Positions 1-12,500 of a stretch of DNA of 64,000 nucleotides are shown piece after piece (position 1 is the first letter of the stretch; every line of letters begins with the position of its first letter). Source of the stretch: Parus major (lineage: Eukaryota; Chordata; Aves; Passeriformes; Paridae); contig NC_031776.1 of assembly GCF_001522545.3 (NCBI RefSeq), positions 26,361,634-26,425,633 of the forward strand. The letters are read 5' to 3'. Below the pieces are notes generated by a model that saw only the letters and a program-made list of their open reading frames with translations, did no database searches and had not been told where the DNA came from. The translations under genes were made by a program, and so were the position numbers.

Positions 1-67
1 TTAGATCAAGTAGCACTTGACATCAAAACTTCTGATAGTAATCACATTCCACATGACAATGTCTTAC

Positions 68-262
68 CTTATAATTGCTGGAATTTACCCAAGAAGTGGC
101 CAGTCCATCAACCATTTTATCCAGCATAGTCTGATCATGTTCAAGATCAGCTGACTTCTGTTTATCTGAGAAATAATCTATCAATTCCTGACCAACCTGA
201 AGTCTTTTTCCAACATCCTTCTGCAGCACCTGCGCTAAGCAGTACTCCATAGTGGGCTCCAT
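68..262 (-). CDS. CLASP1: CLASP1 first coding exon (partial gene)
   Basis: This exon encodes the N-terminal 65 residues of CLIP-associating protein 1, a microtubule plus-end tracking and rescue factor at kinetochores, the cell cortex and the Golgi. The peptide begins MEPTMEYCLAQVLQKDVGKR and runs to SWVNSSNYK, which I recognise as near-identical to the start of vertebrate CLASP1; it forms the first helices of the TOG1 HEAT-repeat domain. The start codon lies at 262-260. The exon ends at 68 with the donor AAG|GTAAGAC, in phase 0. A plausible acceptor (TTTCTGAG) lies just upstream of the ATG, at about 267-275 on the minus strand, so the exon carries only a few bases of 5' UTR. The rest of the gene lies left of the window. 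CLASP2 has a similar N-terminus, but the neighbouring NIFK and TSN favour CLASP1. Confidence 0.93.
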
Positions 263-1200
263 AGTGTCTCAGAAATACAGCACCAGCCAGAAAGCCAGAG
301 GGCAGCAGGGCCAAAAACTCCCTCTACAAATGTACGCAGGAGGTCGCCTCTTTCTTCGATGAAGGTTACTGAGGGCCTGGGTTTCAAAGATGCAATTCTG
401 AGAATGGCAACAATGCACCATGTGTGTGTGGACAGCAGCTGGCAGGATATTAAAAGTCCAATTTAAATAACTGGTAATAGATGAAGCAACGAGCAGCTCC
501 GTACAGTTGAGTCTGCAATAAATCCCAATTCAGCAGTCCATTCTGAAAGAAATGAAAAAGAACAGTATTATAGGTTAAATTAAGACTAGAGGAAAAAAAA
601 AAGATTGAAAGCATGTCACAAAATAGGTTATTCATATACAGCTGTGAAGCTGTCTAAGTCAGATATGAGCAGCACTGGTCTATTTTAAGGAATCAAACAA
701 GGTAGGTCAGGACAAAAACCTTATTCTTTACAATAGCAATTATCCATCAGTTCCCTGGAAGTTTTAGTGACAGACAGTAAACTTGTGGCTTAAAGGAACA
801 GCTGATTAATAATCAGTATTATTGCAACTGCCACCATCCACCCAAAAAGGTGGGGACAAAATCTTTAAGCAGGTCACCAGGAAAACCTATCTACTTTAAG
901 TGAAAGCAGGAAGAGGTCTGGATCCTGTTTTGACTGTTGGCCTTCAGCAATCAATGTCATCAGCTGGTCAGCAAGATAAAGCACTAACACAGGGCTCCAG
1001 GAATGTAAAATGATCAGTTTTCAAAAACTAGGTGCTCAAGCTGAATTCTCTTACATCCCAACTATACATATCCAGGAAACAGCACTCACTGGCACACTCT
1101 AAACGCGGTTCTGATAACCAAGGCCACACACAAGAAAGGTCAGACTAGACTTTGCTGCCACTCAGAGGCACAGCATCACCTCAAAAGCTTCTGGTTTATG

Positions 1201-1256
1201 CAAAAAAAAAAAATAATAATAAAAAATAAAAATAAAAAATAAACCAACCAACCAAC
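1201..1256. repeat. A-rich low-complexity tract with short AAT and CCAA runs
   Basis: A run of A is followed by AAT and AAAAT units and then by (CCAA)n. This is simple-sequence DNA inside CLASP1 intron 1 and could be the decayed tail of an old insertion. No element body is recognisable next to it. Confidence 0.6.
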
Positions 1257-4200
1257 AAACCTGAACAACTGTATGTTTCAGCTCTGGTTATGTTCTTGAA
1301 CCCTAGGACCCTTTTGAACCCTCCTGCCCCGTTCATTAGGGACTTTTTTTGTCCCTATACCTGCAGCCAAATGAATCCCTCCAGGCATCCAGGGAACAGA
1401 CTAAGGGCCTGTCCTCCACCTTCCCACAGACCAGGGCTCCTGGCACCACCATAGTGCTTCCTGAAGAACTCCCTCATCACAGGTTAGCTCTTTTAGGAAG
1501 TGGGTGATAAAAACCCAGGGTGTCTTTTTGTTTCCAGGCTAATAATACCCAAAGCTAGAAATCTGCCCTACTTTTTCCACCAACATGAGGAAAGCAGGTC
1601 AAGCTCAGAGTAAGGGAAGAGGTTGTGCAGCAGACACCTGGTTCAATAAACAGCTGGAAGGAAGCTGGAGGCACAAGTTTGCTAATTGGAAGCACTGGGG
1701 CAGCAAATCTAAATACTTTCTTTTGAGCAAATCAGGCCTTCATGAAGGTCTTAATAAAGCAAAGTGGACCTGACAGCAGATGAGATGCACACAAGAACCC
1801 CAGCCCAGAAACAAAAGCACCCTCTGGACAGGAGACTATTCAGTTCATGACCTCATCCCCATCTTCCTTGGCCACATCTTACCACCCCCAAGCACAGCAC
1901 CTAGATTCAGCTCTGAGGGCTTAAGCTTCCCTAACCCTTCAAGTACTGATGCATGTGTCCCAGCTTCCCACACGGGTTGTGCAGGAGTCACCAGAGTGCA
2001 GGTCCCTCCATTCCAGGCAGCAGTTCAAATCCCTGCTGGCTGATGGGCATCCAAACTGGTTCTGTAAACCAATGGACTCACCTCAACCAACTGCCAGGCA
2101 AATCTTATCTTCAGCCAGAAGGGATTGCTCATGTTTATACACTAAGCTCCCCCCTTGTCAGCAAAACCTCATCCCCAGAGCAACAAGGAAACCTTGGCTG
2201 CTACTGCACACACAGCACCTCAAACTTTGAGTTAGTGCTGTGACAGATTACTGCTTGTGACCCCTACCCCAATCTAAACCATCTCAAGGACAAACAAAAC
2301 TCCCACCATTTCAAGTCACCTCAGGAGGGATTTGATTTTAAATCCTAAAGCTGTCAACACCCCCTCCAATCAGTACTCTTAACACCTTTTTTCCTTCTAA
2401 AACAAAGTTCCAAACTAGAAGGAAGCATTGCCTTTTTTACTGCAGTTTCTACTTTTGCTACAGATTCTCTCTTGGTCGATTTAGCACCAAACCTGAAAGA
2501 AGCTCTCTGAGCTTTCCCATCCTTAACCAAAATGGTTCATGATATGGCACTCACTCCCATGACAGCACAGGCACAAAACAGACACTTCCACAATTGTACA
2601 AGCACAGCAGATGCTTTCATCCAGCTCTCCCTGTCTGCAGCTTTGAATACTGGCCCCTGCCCTGCCCTCTAGCACAGGCTGGTCTTGCTCTTTGCTGCAG
2701 ACACTCCACTTAAGGGAGACGGTCTTACAGCAATGCCTAAATACCCAGTGGAAGCATTTTCACATAATAGGGAAGCATTTCACTGGACACCTCACTAGCA
2801 TAGAGCTACTGGAGAAGGGACAGGGAACTGGTACCAAAATGCTACCACATTCTAGCTGAAACCCTTCAAGTTAGCTGAGAAGTTTGTTTCTGGACTCCAG
2901 AAGCTGCACACATGTTCAAAAGGGGACTCTTCTGTTAAACTGGATAGATAGTGAAGAAAGTCTAACCGCTTTTAAAATGGAAATGTGGAACTTGCTTAAA
3001 CTTGAAAATTCAGATTACTGAGGGTATGAATGAGTGCTAGTGACCACAGAATAGCCATTTTTTATTAACATTACACAGAGGCAAGTCCCAACGTGTCCAG
3101 AAACCATTAGCTGGCTATACTGCCGTGAGAAATGAGCATTCAAAGTTTCAGGTCTGTCTTCTAAGTGGTTTTCATTAAAGAGTTTGTAAGTCTCTGCCTA
3201 CAAGCACAGAAACATTCTTTAAAGCAAACTAACATAAATAAATTTTTCTCCACTTTCCTTACTTTTTAAACACATGAAGGAAGGCATAGGATAAAAATTG
3301 TGGTGCACTACAGAAGGACAAATTTGTGTCACAACATTGAGGACTGTAATCCGAAGAACATCCACTATACATTATGGCACCACTATCAAATGCATACAGG
3401 GAAGAAGAGCCAGAAACATCTTTGAATCCTGGGGAAAACAGTAATAGGAAGCCAAGAGGAAAAGCTCAATGTGGCTTGCATCTAACAGCTAACAGGTGTT
3501 TAAGTAGCACTTTTCTAAAAAAAAAAAACCAAAACCAACTATCCTTACACATGTTAGGAAGTGTGTTGACTCCCTTCTTCCCAAAAGGAGGAAGTGGAAA
3601 AAACACCACCTGAGAAAAACAAGACCCAAGTTGACAAAAAAAACTAACCTGCCAGACAATGAAGCATATGGCTGCTGCATCCCATCCAATCTGCATCTGC
3701 AATTATCTGGGCAGATGCTCCCCACGTAAGTTTTGAAAAACACAAAGCTTTCTTTTTTCTTTTCTTTTTTTTCCTGTTTTTTTTCTGAAAAACAGAAGCC
3801 AAAAACTTCTGTTCCTGGACTTCTTGAGTCAATGTTACAAGATACAAACAGCTTTGGATGGGGATGTTGAGTACAACCTCTTCCCACAGAAGAACAGTCA
3901 TGCAGAACTCAAAATTAATAACTCAGTGGCACAGGTCCTGTATTTGGAGCTCCTCCAAGTTTTGAGAAGGGTTGCCAGTATAAGCTCCAGAGCAAGAGTT
4001 TTCTCCAAGCCTTGTAGTCTGCCCTTGAAGAGACAGGCTAGGCTCAACACATAGACAGAAGAATCCAAGAGAAAAAGCTACCCCAATTATGTCATTGAAA
4101 AAAAGTTCTTTGTTTCATTAATAAGCCATCAAAACTATATGCTTTGTAACACCCAAATTTTTCCATTAACAGCTATCCCATAGAAAGCCACTATACAAAG

Positions 4201-7200
4201 GTTTATGTTTAATGCCACCTTGGAGCTCAAAATGATGAATTTAAAGGGGAAAGCTGACAAAGACCAAACAGTCCGAAGTTACTCAGCTTAGAGACTACCA
4301 TCATAACAACATAAAAGCTGGTACAATTCACAGTAAAGCAACTGGCTGAACACATAGAATAAATTAATCCAAACAGTAATAAGGAAATACTTGTTACCTA
4401 AGATACTGTGGCAATTTAAACCACCTAAGTCAATGAATTTTTTTCGGCACTTAGGAGAACACCACTGACCCCAGACTAAGTGAAAGTGCAAGATTTGCAA
4501 TTTTCAAATCAGACTTTATCTTAGGATAACTTCACAGGAAATTTGGAATCTTTTCCTTCTTACGAAGAAGGGAACCTGAAGCACATAAATATGCACTATT
4601 ACTCTCTTGGTGTCCTGCCTATCCTTGGGAGATCTTCCAACATAACTATTTAACTTTAAAAATGATGTTTCACTCTCTTCTGCTCTAGACATCACGTTAT
4701 CTTTGTCACGTTTCACTGTCATCTTCATTTACCAAAAAGTCAGTGCAGTCCATAACCTCCCCAGACAACTGCTCCAGACACAAACATGCAGAGACAAGCC
4801 TCTTGCTGCCACTCATAATCACTGGAGGCAAGAGCTAGCGCCACTCAATAACCAGCTCTTTCCAGTCATCTTCCTGAAGGTATCTCTCAACTTCCAGCCA
4901 GTGAACTTAATTTGTAACCAACTTGTAAAGGTGACCACACTCCTTTTGTGGGCTTTTTTTGTGTACGTGGTTAGCTGTAGCCCAACAGCTGTAGAAATAA
5001 CACAGCAACACAATTGTACCAACAAGCCTCCTTCTTCACAACTTTCGGGACCTAGTTGCAGTCACTTCAGTTTAAAATTAGTTCCAGGTATATTCCACAG
5101 ACTTCTGTCAGCTACAGAACTCTGATCCTTCAGGAGATGTCCACCCTAGCCAAATGGAACATTTTTTTCAAATATAAAAGCAACCAGGCATCCAACCTGC
5201 AGTAGTTAACCACTTCTGCAAGGTGGGCAGCATAAACACAACTGCCTTGGTTTGCCAGCTAAGCCCCCTTGGGCGAAAAATTCAGAGCTCTTAGAACAGC
5301 ACCTGGAAACCATCTGCTGCAAACACTAAGTGGAGATCTCACCAGCAAGGCAGTGTCAAATTGCAGTTCTGCAGGGTGGAAGTTCTCAGCCCTCTGTCCA
5401 CTTCTCTATTTTTGCTTCCACCAGTACAGCTATACCCTCCCCAGAGGGGACTGGTGTCAGGCCTCTACAAAGTATTACAATCATCAAGCACTCAACCAAA
5501 CCTACTTTTCCCTGGGGTGTGCAAGCAGCCGTGAACAAAGCAGCTCCAAGTGTTCCTACTGTAAAAACTCTGAGAGAAGGAGGTGGCAAGTATAACATCA
5601 AGTGTCCTGTTATAAATACACATGTCCTACTTGAAGAAGTAAGCAGCATCTTTCTGGAGCTGAAGAGTTTGTAGGAAACACCCACCAAGCAACTGACAGA
5701 TGGGCTCTCCCCATTGTTCACCTGTATCCATAAGTAGGCAATAATGTTTCTTTAGTGACAGGGAATATTACACAATCACGGTAATTGTTTCAAATCAGTA
5801 ATTAGTGTTGCCCTGTACTTGAGCCTCCCCCAATTCAAAGATAGTATCTTAGATTTCCAGACTGACAACTCATGCTTTTCTAATTAGCTGGCGGGACAGC
5901 GGCGTGCTTATCTCCTGTACCAAGTGTCTCTGGCGGCACTGATGCACTCCTTCCACACCCCATCCAGTAAGTTTTAACTGTCCTCAGACAGTGCCAGTGC
6001 CGTCGCTTCTCAGTCCAACCTTGCTGATAAGCAAAGCACTGCCTAGATGGATGCAGCTTCTTTTCCAGAAGGTCTTCAAAGGAGGGTTTCTTTGTCTTCC
6101 CACAGCACCAGCTGCACTAAAGCAGTGTAAAACTCTACTGCTGCAGGCAGTTCATCCTCAGTAGAGCCAGGTCTGGCTGAAGGCTTGCTAGGACTCTTCT
6201 AAATACTGGCTGGTCTTTAAACTTGCCTGGAGTCTGTTAAGGGGCTCATCTTCAGTGTCAGTGTCAGTGCAGACAGCAACAAACCTACAGCAGGACACAA
6301 CTCCACTGCCATCAGGAAAACTGAAGCAGATTTCTAGAATGAAGATGACTGAAAGATTTTCAGGGCTTAAGCTAACGATGGCCTCCCCCATACACAAACC
6401 TTCTAGGCCAGATGCTGGCTGTGAAAGTTGCACTAGCTAGCCTGGGTAAGATGAGAGATAAGCTTCAGATAACAGAAATTCTTATGCCTCCACTAAAGGT
6501 TTACATTGCTGCCTGGGTAACTGAACACCTCACACAGAGCTACCAATTTCAGCAATGCAACAATCTTTAAAAAAATCTCAGTCATGAAGCTGCTGCAAAT
6601 CAAGACAACTCACAGGTCACCTCAATGTGACTTCAATACCCTACACTAATGAAACCACTTTGCAGAGTGGGAGTAACCCTTCCAGAGTAGGGTAGAAAAT
6701 GAGATGAGCTTTAACATCTTTTGTTTTCCTAATACAACCCCTCTCTGAAATTAGTTTGGTTTTAACTTTGTCTGAGACCAAGGACAAGTCTAGAATGAGC
6801 TTTCAAGGTCTCCTCCCTTTTTAACAGTTGGAGTACCAAGATACAGGTCAGCATCCTACAATGGTAGGAGCTGCTCTGTGTGTACTCCCTCTTGTTGACA
6901 TCTCAGTTCATGGTTCCAAGGAAATGTACTACAAACAACTTATTAGGGGCCTACAGGACCAGTGGCAGGGTGACACTTAATTCTGTGAACAGTACTCGAG
7001 TTTTGGGTTTATGTGTATGAAAATATCCTCCCTGTCCCTCACTCTAGAACTCTAACCTTATCTCAGAGCATGCAGACTTCAGCTCTGACACTGTGGGATC
7101 CTGGCACACAAACCATAGAGCACTGGCTCTACGACTTCCAGCTTGGTTTTGCAAGGTGACTGAGCCAAGGGTGCACAAGGTTCCCCCCAAAGAGCTGTGG

Positions 7201-10200
7201 TGGCATCCCAGAAGAATGGAAGTGCCATCAGCCCACTTTTTACAGCTACTAGGAGAGCAGGACAAAATTTTCCAGACACATCCTAACCCTCTCTTCCACA
7301 ATCCAGCAGCAATACTGGATTATCTGGAAAAAACAAGGGAAGAATAGACTTTCACCTGTATCCTTGTGGGTAAAATGCTCAGAAATGTTTGGAAGTAAAC
7401 ACTATTGAGAATTAGAGCAGTGACCCATCATCACCTGCAGTTTGCTGTCAGGACAACTGGCTTCACAGAACATCTGGATCTTGTAGTCTCTCTTTGCATT
7501 TTAGGGCTAAGATTACTAATTTAGGCAGTCCTGAAGATGGAAAGCATCTCCATCGTGTACATCACTTGAAGAAATAAGTAGAATAATACCTTCATATTTT
7601 ACAGGCAGGTATTGGGTGGGAATTCAGCATCTTCCAGAGGCACTACAAAATAAGTCTCAAGTGGCAGTGGCAACTGAGGGTGAGATAACACCTTGGGAAA
7701 AGAAAAAAACTGATACCAGCATATGCTGGTAGAAGATCCAAATAACTGAATTTTAAAGAGAGCAGTAGGTTTGACATAAATTTTACTCCAGTCCTCCAGT
7801 ACCTTGCCATTCCTATTGATATATAACTGGCTAGTGACACAGAAGTCAGTTTTTGTGTAGAAGTCCAAGCCAGAAGTACCCCAGAAGGAAGCACTTGAGA
7901 CAAGCGCTTATAGTAAAATGATAGGTTGGAACAGGAAAATAATCATGAAGATCAAATCTTAGATGCAGGCCCTCAAGGGACACTGGCTGTGGGATGCAAC
8001 AGCAGCAGTTTCCAAGTCAACAGTTTTAGAAAAAGGTTATTTTCTTGGTCTCTCTTCAGGCTTCCCAGCCAACACCCATCTCTCTTCTACAATTCTAAGC
8101 ACAAGAAAGATTTGCATGGCGAAACAGGGGTCTTTTCCTACCCCTGCTCTCCAGGGCTGCCATGGAAACTCTTGGCCAGGGAGAGAACTCAGCAGCAGCA
8201 GAATTTCAACTGCTGATGGGCTGGGGGGGCAGGGGGCTGTAGAAGCAAGCAGCACATAGAATCAGTTCAGCTCCAGGGAGGGGAAGGAGGGTTATCCCCT
8301 ACACTCAGGCATCAGCAGATTCTACTCAGCCTGGCACTTCCAACAGCACAGAAGTGGACAGCCAAAGAAATCCCTCAGCACAGGTGGCAGGGGAGTACAG
8401 AAAGGCACCATGACACTTTAAGGTGTAGACAAAAGTGGGTGGAGGAGACACAGGACAAGGAAGAGCAGAAAGAGGTTTTATTTGACAGTACCATCAACTG
8501 GGCTGAACTGTAGTAACAGTTACTGGCCTACAAAACCACCTGCATATGACAGGCAGAGACACACCTGCAATTCCTCCCTTCTACTCAGCAGCTATTTGAA
8601 ACACCTATCAAAATTTGACTTTATTTTGATCAGATCTCTGCCTCAGCAAATTACTGTTGGTTCAATCTGACTTTCTGAAATATCTTGGAATCTAACCTAT
8701 CTACAAGCAAAATGTAAAGAAAGGGCCACAGACTAAGCCTGAAATACCGAAATGCTGCATCAGGGACTGGCCTGGTTAGACTGTTTAGTCTGTTATCCTG
8801 CTGGCGGTGGAAACAAATTAGAGATTTTAAAATCTTCCCACTCACAATAAACTAATGATGATGACACTTCTCTAGTAATTAATTCTGTGGCTTCTGCTAG
8901 GCATACTCTGGATGCAGAATGGACACTTCCTTCCTTGCAGAGCCAAACATGCAGAGATTTGATTAAGGGGCAGAACAGGAAGCCAGATGAACTCAAACAC
9001 TAACCATGAACTGAGATCAAACCTCTTGGGGAACACCTGCAACCTCTTGGACAAAACCCATTTATTGCCCTTCTACAACTTGAACAGTTACAAGTCCACC
9101 CAGTTCATCTGGGTTTTGTTGTGTGGCCGTTTTTCCAGGTGTAAGAGGGTTAATGCTGCGAAAGACAGGATAAAGAGAACTCTCCCATGTATGACAGAGC
9201 CAGACACCAGTGCAGTGCAGAACGCCAAGGAACATGTATGTGCTCAGCTCCTCAGTATCCCACTGTGCAAAGCTTATAACCAGCTCAAATCAAGCTTTCA
9301 CACAGCTTTGAGAATTGGTAACAGGTTGGTCCAATGGACAAAATTGAAAACACTGAATGAGCTCTACAGAAACATGTAATGCAAGCTTCAACACTATAGT
9401 GGGAAGGAAATGGAGCAACCGAGCAAAGCACAACATGAAGTGGACACCATCAAACAGCAACATAAAGCTAAAGCTGCATATCATTATCACATCAAGCTTC
9501 ATCAAGGAAAGAAGAAAACCCCTTCCCTCACAGTCAGACTGCTTACAATTTACTCAAGTCACAGTCTGGAGACATTAATAGACACGGACAGTCTATTTTA
9601 TTCGCTCAGGTGACTGACCTTTCTATACTTGCCAGCATTTTCTCCACTGCACTGGCAATCACTACTCCAAGGTGTGCTGGCACTGTCAGAATCCAGGAGA
9701 AGCTTCAATTACAATTGCCAGCCAAGCAGGCGTGAACTGCAGCAAGCCCCATCCAGGCACACCAACAAGATCTCCAGCCCTAGTCTAGGCAAGGCCAGAG
9801 ATAATGAGACACTCAGGGTGACACATGAGCCTGATCCAAAGTCATCCGAGGCCAGAAGGGACCTGTAATGGCAGTCCGTAAGCTTCAAAGCCACATTACT
9901 CTCACAGAAATCCATGTGTATATTGAAATTATGAGGTACATGCAGGGAAGGTCACTACTTTATCCATCTGAACATTTTGTGTCCAGCCTCTTGAAACATC
10001 TTCTGACCTGCCCCTGACACAAAGGTTGTTGAGGGCTCCCCTGTAGAGGACATCTTGTCCTCATCTTCCTCTGTGATGTTGTAAATCATTAGAGAAGTGG
10101 CCAGACTTGCTGTCAACTCTCATCCTCTTAACATCCAACAGCCCTGACCAAATTGCCTGATGGATAGAGAAGGATTGATTAATATGGGAGAAAGAGAGAA

Positions 10201-10519
10201 ATTCCATTTCAGTTTGACTTTTGCTGTTTAAATATATGGTTTTCTTAAGATTCCTACAGAACTCCAAAGATATCTGGAGGATCAACTCATTCAGTCACAG
10301 ACACTCTCTCCAGCTGTACTTTTGGGGAACATCACGTGAACTAGAGAAACATTTCCACCTCCAAAATTTGCTGCTCTATCACTTTTAACACCACTTGTTA
10401 TCAGCTAAGTAAAGTAAGGTTAAGTGCATAATACCATGGCATTTTTCTTCTTGAAACAGAAAGTTTTGAAACTGCTTGAGAAATTCTAAGGACTTCACAG
10501 GAATGCTGCAGGCATCAGT

Positions 10520-11176
10520 ATGAAGAAAATCTATTTATGTTGGCAACAATTAAAAAAAAAAATTAAGCAAGTGAGACTAGGAAATACAGAGAGAATCACC
10601 CACAGTGGCATGTCATTCCTCTTCCCCTCTCATATCTTCTGTGTTTCAGTCCCACTGACAGGGTTCAACAGAGAAAACAAGCAAAGGCTCGACTTTGCCA
10701 AGCCCAGGAATGCAGCACAAAGGCTTGCTCCACACAGCAAGCTGTGTAGCCACGACAAGGAAGACCCTGAATATGACAGTACTGCAGTTCTATTTTCACT
10801 TGGGTGTAGTCCTTTACTCAAGAGAAGGCTGACTCCTAAAGCAAGTTCTCAAATATATCCTTTCTCCAGCTGCAAACCTCTTAAATCCAATTCAGAATCC
10901 CACACGGAAGCAAATACTTGCACTTCCAGCCTTTCTAAGAACTGTCTAAGCACTACTGATCTAAATGACAGATCTGTGTCTCCAGGTATCAAGCTACAAG
11001 ACTTTGATTTGTCTTCAACAGTGTTCAGGGAGCATCAAGAGGAACACCGAATAGAGATGCAACTGCTCAAAAGATGCAGAGAAATGGGCTACACTGGTCA
11101 GCAGCAAACTGGACTAAGACATAATTTGTCTCTGATGCTGGCACAAATGCTAGAGACCACATCCCTGCTTTATTAA
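10520..11176 (+). other. Unassigned 218-codon open frame antisense to CLASP1 intron 1
   Basis: A single uninterrupted frame of 218 codons runs antisense to CLASP1, between an ATG at 10520 and a stop ending at 11176. A good splice-acceptor context (TTCTGTGTTTCAG) ends at 10649, inside the frame. The part after it could be a terminal exon beginning VPLTGFNRENKQRLDF. The downstream peptide is rich in Ser, Lys, Thr and Leu and ends with a charged stretch (EEHRIEMQLLKRCREMGY). I recognise no family, and there is no poly(A) tract after it to suggest a retrocopy. Chance is the default explanation, because apparently meaningless open frames of 168 and 205 codons occur elsewhere in the window. Confidence 0.12.
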
Positions 11177-12124
11177 CACTGGCTTGGCACATGCTACTTT
11201 ACTTAACCTTAGTCTCCTTTACTAAACACTAACTTATGAAATAAGTCCACGTGGGGCAGAGCATTGGTCAGAACAGCCCACACACCTGGGGAGCCTCTGC
11301 GCTACTCCACCACAGGCTTCCAAGACAACCCTGAGCCTGTTATCCTACCTCAGTTTCCCACATCCTTCTCAAGCGGCTGTGCAGGGTATCGGGAAGGATG
11401 CAGCCTTTCCCTTCCTCGCCAATATCTTTAGACATATAATATTAAAAATACCTTAAGCAGAGCCCACACAGGCCTGTAACACGCACAATTACATTTCATT
11501 TACTCAGACCCAGTATCTCTCCGAAGCATTTCTGCAGGATTTGTCTAACGACCAACCCACCTCTTCGCACAAACTCACAGTTCTGACCCAACTTCCATTA
11601 AAAATGCTGCCAGAAATAAACGAAGCAGAGCACGGCACGTGCACAAAGGGGCCAAGCACAAGGGCTGAACCCACCCAAAGCACACGATGCTTTCGGGTTC
11701 ACAGCAGCCTCAAGCGTTAGCAAAGCCCCGCGCCGCTCGCTGAGCGCAGCGCGGCCGCATCTCCCTCCCTTTGCCGAGGCGTTGTTCCAGCGGGGACCTC
11801 GCCGGGACCCCCCGCTCTGGCACGGCCCCGCACCGCCGCTCCCGCACGGCCGCTGCTCGGCGGCCCCAGGGCGGGGGGCCGAGGGGCGGCCCCGCGCCAG
11901 GCCCCGGCAGCCCCCGCACCCCCGGTCCCGCCGGACCGCCCTCCCCCCTGCCCTTCCCGAACCGCTGGGAGAGCCGGCACCGCGCTCCTCCCGGCCGGAG
12001 CCGCGGACGGGTCGGCCCCGCCCCGAACCGCGCTCCCCGCGGTCACCCGGCGGCGGCGGCACCGCACACAAAGCCCCCCCGGCCGCGCTTATCCCCGCGG
12101 CCACCCCCGCGGTGCGGGCGGTAC

Positions 12125-12240
12125 CTGCGGGGCGGGGGCCGGGCGGACGCGTTCCCTTCTCCCTCTCGCGTCTCCCCCCTTCAGTGCCGGCGGCGGCGGC
12201 GCCCGCTCCGCTCCATGGCCGCGCGCGCGCCCCGCTGACC
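12125..12240 (-). other. CLASP1: Predicted CLASP1 non-coding exon 1 with short uORF
   Basis: The right-hand (5') limit is a guess; the left-hand limit is the consensus donor CGCAG|GTACC. Inside it, an ATG at 12216-12214 opens an 11-codon upstream frame (MERSGRRRRRH) that closes at 12181. The exon has the GC-rich composition of CLASP family 5' UTRs. Only transcript evidence can fix the start site. Confidence 0.45.
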
Positions 12241-12359
12241 ACGGGAAGAATGGGGGACCCAGCGCGCACGCGCCGCCCGCGCCCGCCCCGCCCCGCCCCG
12301 CGCGCCGGCGCGGCGCCGCCCTGCGGCCGCTGGTACCGCGGTGAGGTCAGCGCGCGCCG

Positions 12360-12371
12360 TGCGCATGCGCG
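12360..12371. promoter_or_regulatory. NRF1 binding site
   Basis: TGCGCATGCGCG is a full match to the palindromic NRF1 consensus. It lies about 240 bp upstream of the predicted end of CLASP1 exon 1. NRF1 typically drives CpG-island housekeeping promoters. Confidence 0.6.
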
Positions 12372-12390
12372 GGGCCGTTACCGCGCGCCC

Positions 12391-12406
12391 GGTCGCCATG
12401 GCGACC
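12391..12406. promoter_or_regulatory. RFX X-box-like palindrome
   Basis: GGTCGCCATGGCGACC is a perfect 16-bp palindrome and resembles the RFX X-box (two GTNRCC-type half-sites). It also contains a GCCATGG core that YY1 could bind. It sits 20 bp beyond the NRF1 site. Occupancy cannot be judged from sequence. Confidence 0.4.
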
Positions 12407-12447
12407 CCGCCCGCCGGGAGCCGGCCCGGGGAGCGCGGATACGCGCG

Positions 12448-12500
12448 TTCCCGGGAATGTCGCACGTGTTCCCGGGAATGCCGCGCTTTTTCCCGGGAGT
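12448..12500. repeat. Three 21-bp-spaced copies of TTCCCGGGAAT
   Basis: Copies start at 12448, 12469 and 12490. The first two are identical over 11 bp (TTCCCGGGAAT) and the third reads TTCCCGGGAGT. The exact 21-bp spacing, two DNA helical turns, indicates a short tandem duplication. The core is an inverted repeat of the TTC-N4-GAA type bound by STAT6-like factors. A CACGTG E-box lies between copies 1 and 2. Confidence 0.7.

Larger units (their letters stand above)
270..12124 (-). other. CLASP1: CLASP1 intron 1
   Basis: This stretch separates the predicted non-coding exon in the CpG island (donor CAG|GTACCG at 12125/12124) from the first coding exon. I found no further CLASP1 coding exon and no recognisable RNA gene. 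The U4atac gene, which sits in a CLASP1 intron in human, is not recognisable here on either strand. The intron holds low-complexity A-rich tracts and one long antisense open frame, listed separately. The exact acceptor and any alternative first exons are not resolved. Confidence 0.6.

Noticed and set aside
2016..2040. tRNA T-arm-like sequence (GTTCAAATCC flanked by complementary GCAG/CTGC)
   Set aside because: No matching A box, acceptor stem or anticodon arm is found upstream at the required spacing.
8258..8300. CACATAGAATCAGTTCAG, resembling a CR1 3' terminus
   Set aside because: Only the short end-like motif matches. The adjoining sequence lacks the rest of the CR1 3' region.
1..12124. 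Search for the U4atac snRNA gene known from a human CLASP1 intron
   Set aside because: Neither its 5' GGGGTTGCGC-type core nor its Sm-site region was recognisable on either strand. It probably lies in a later intron outside the window.
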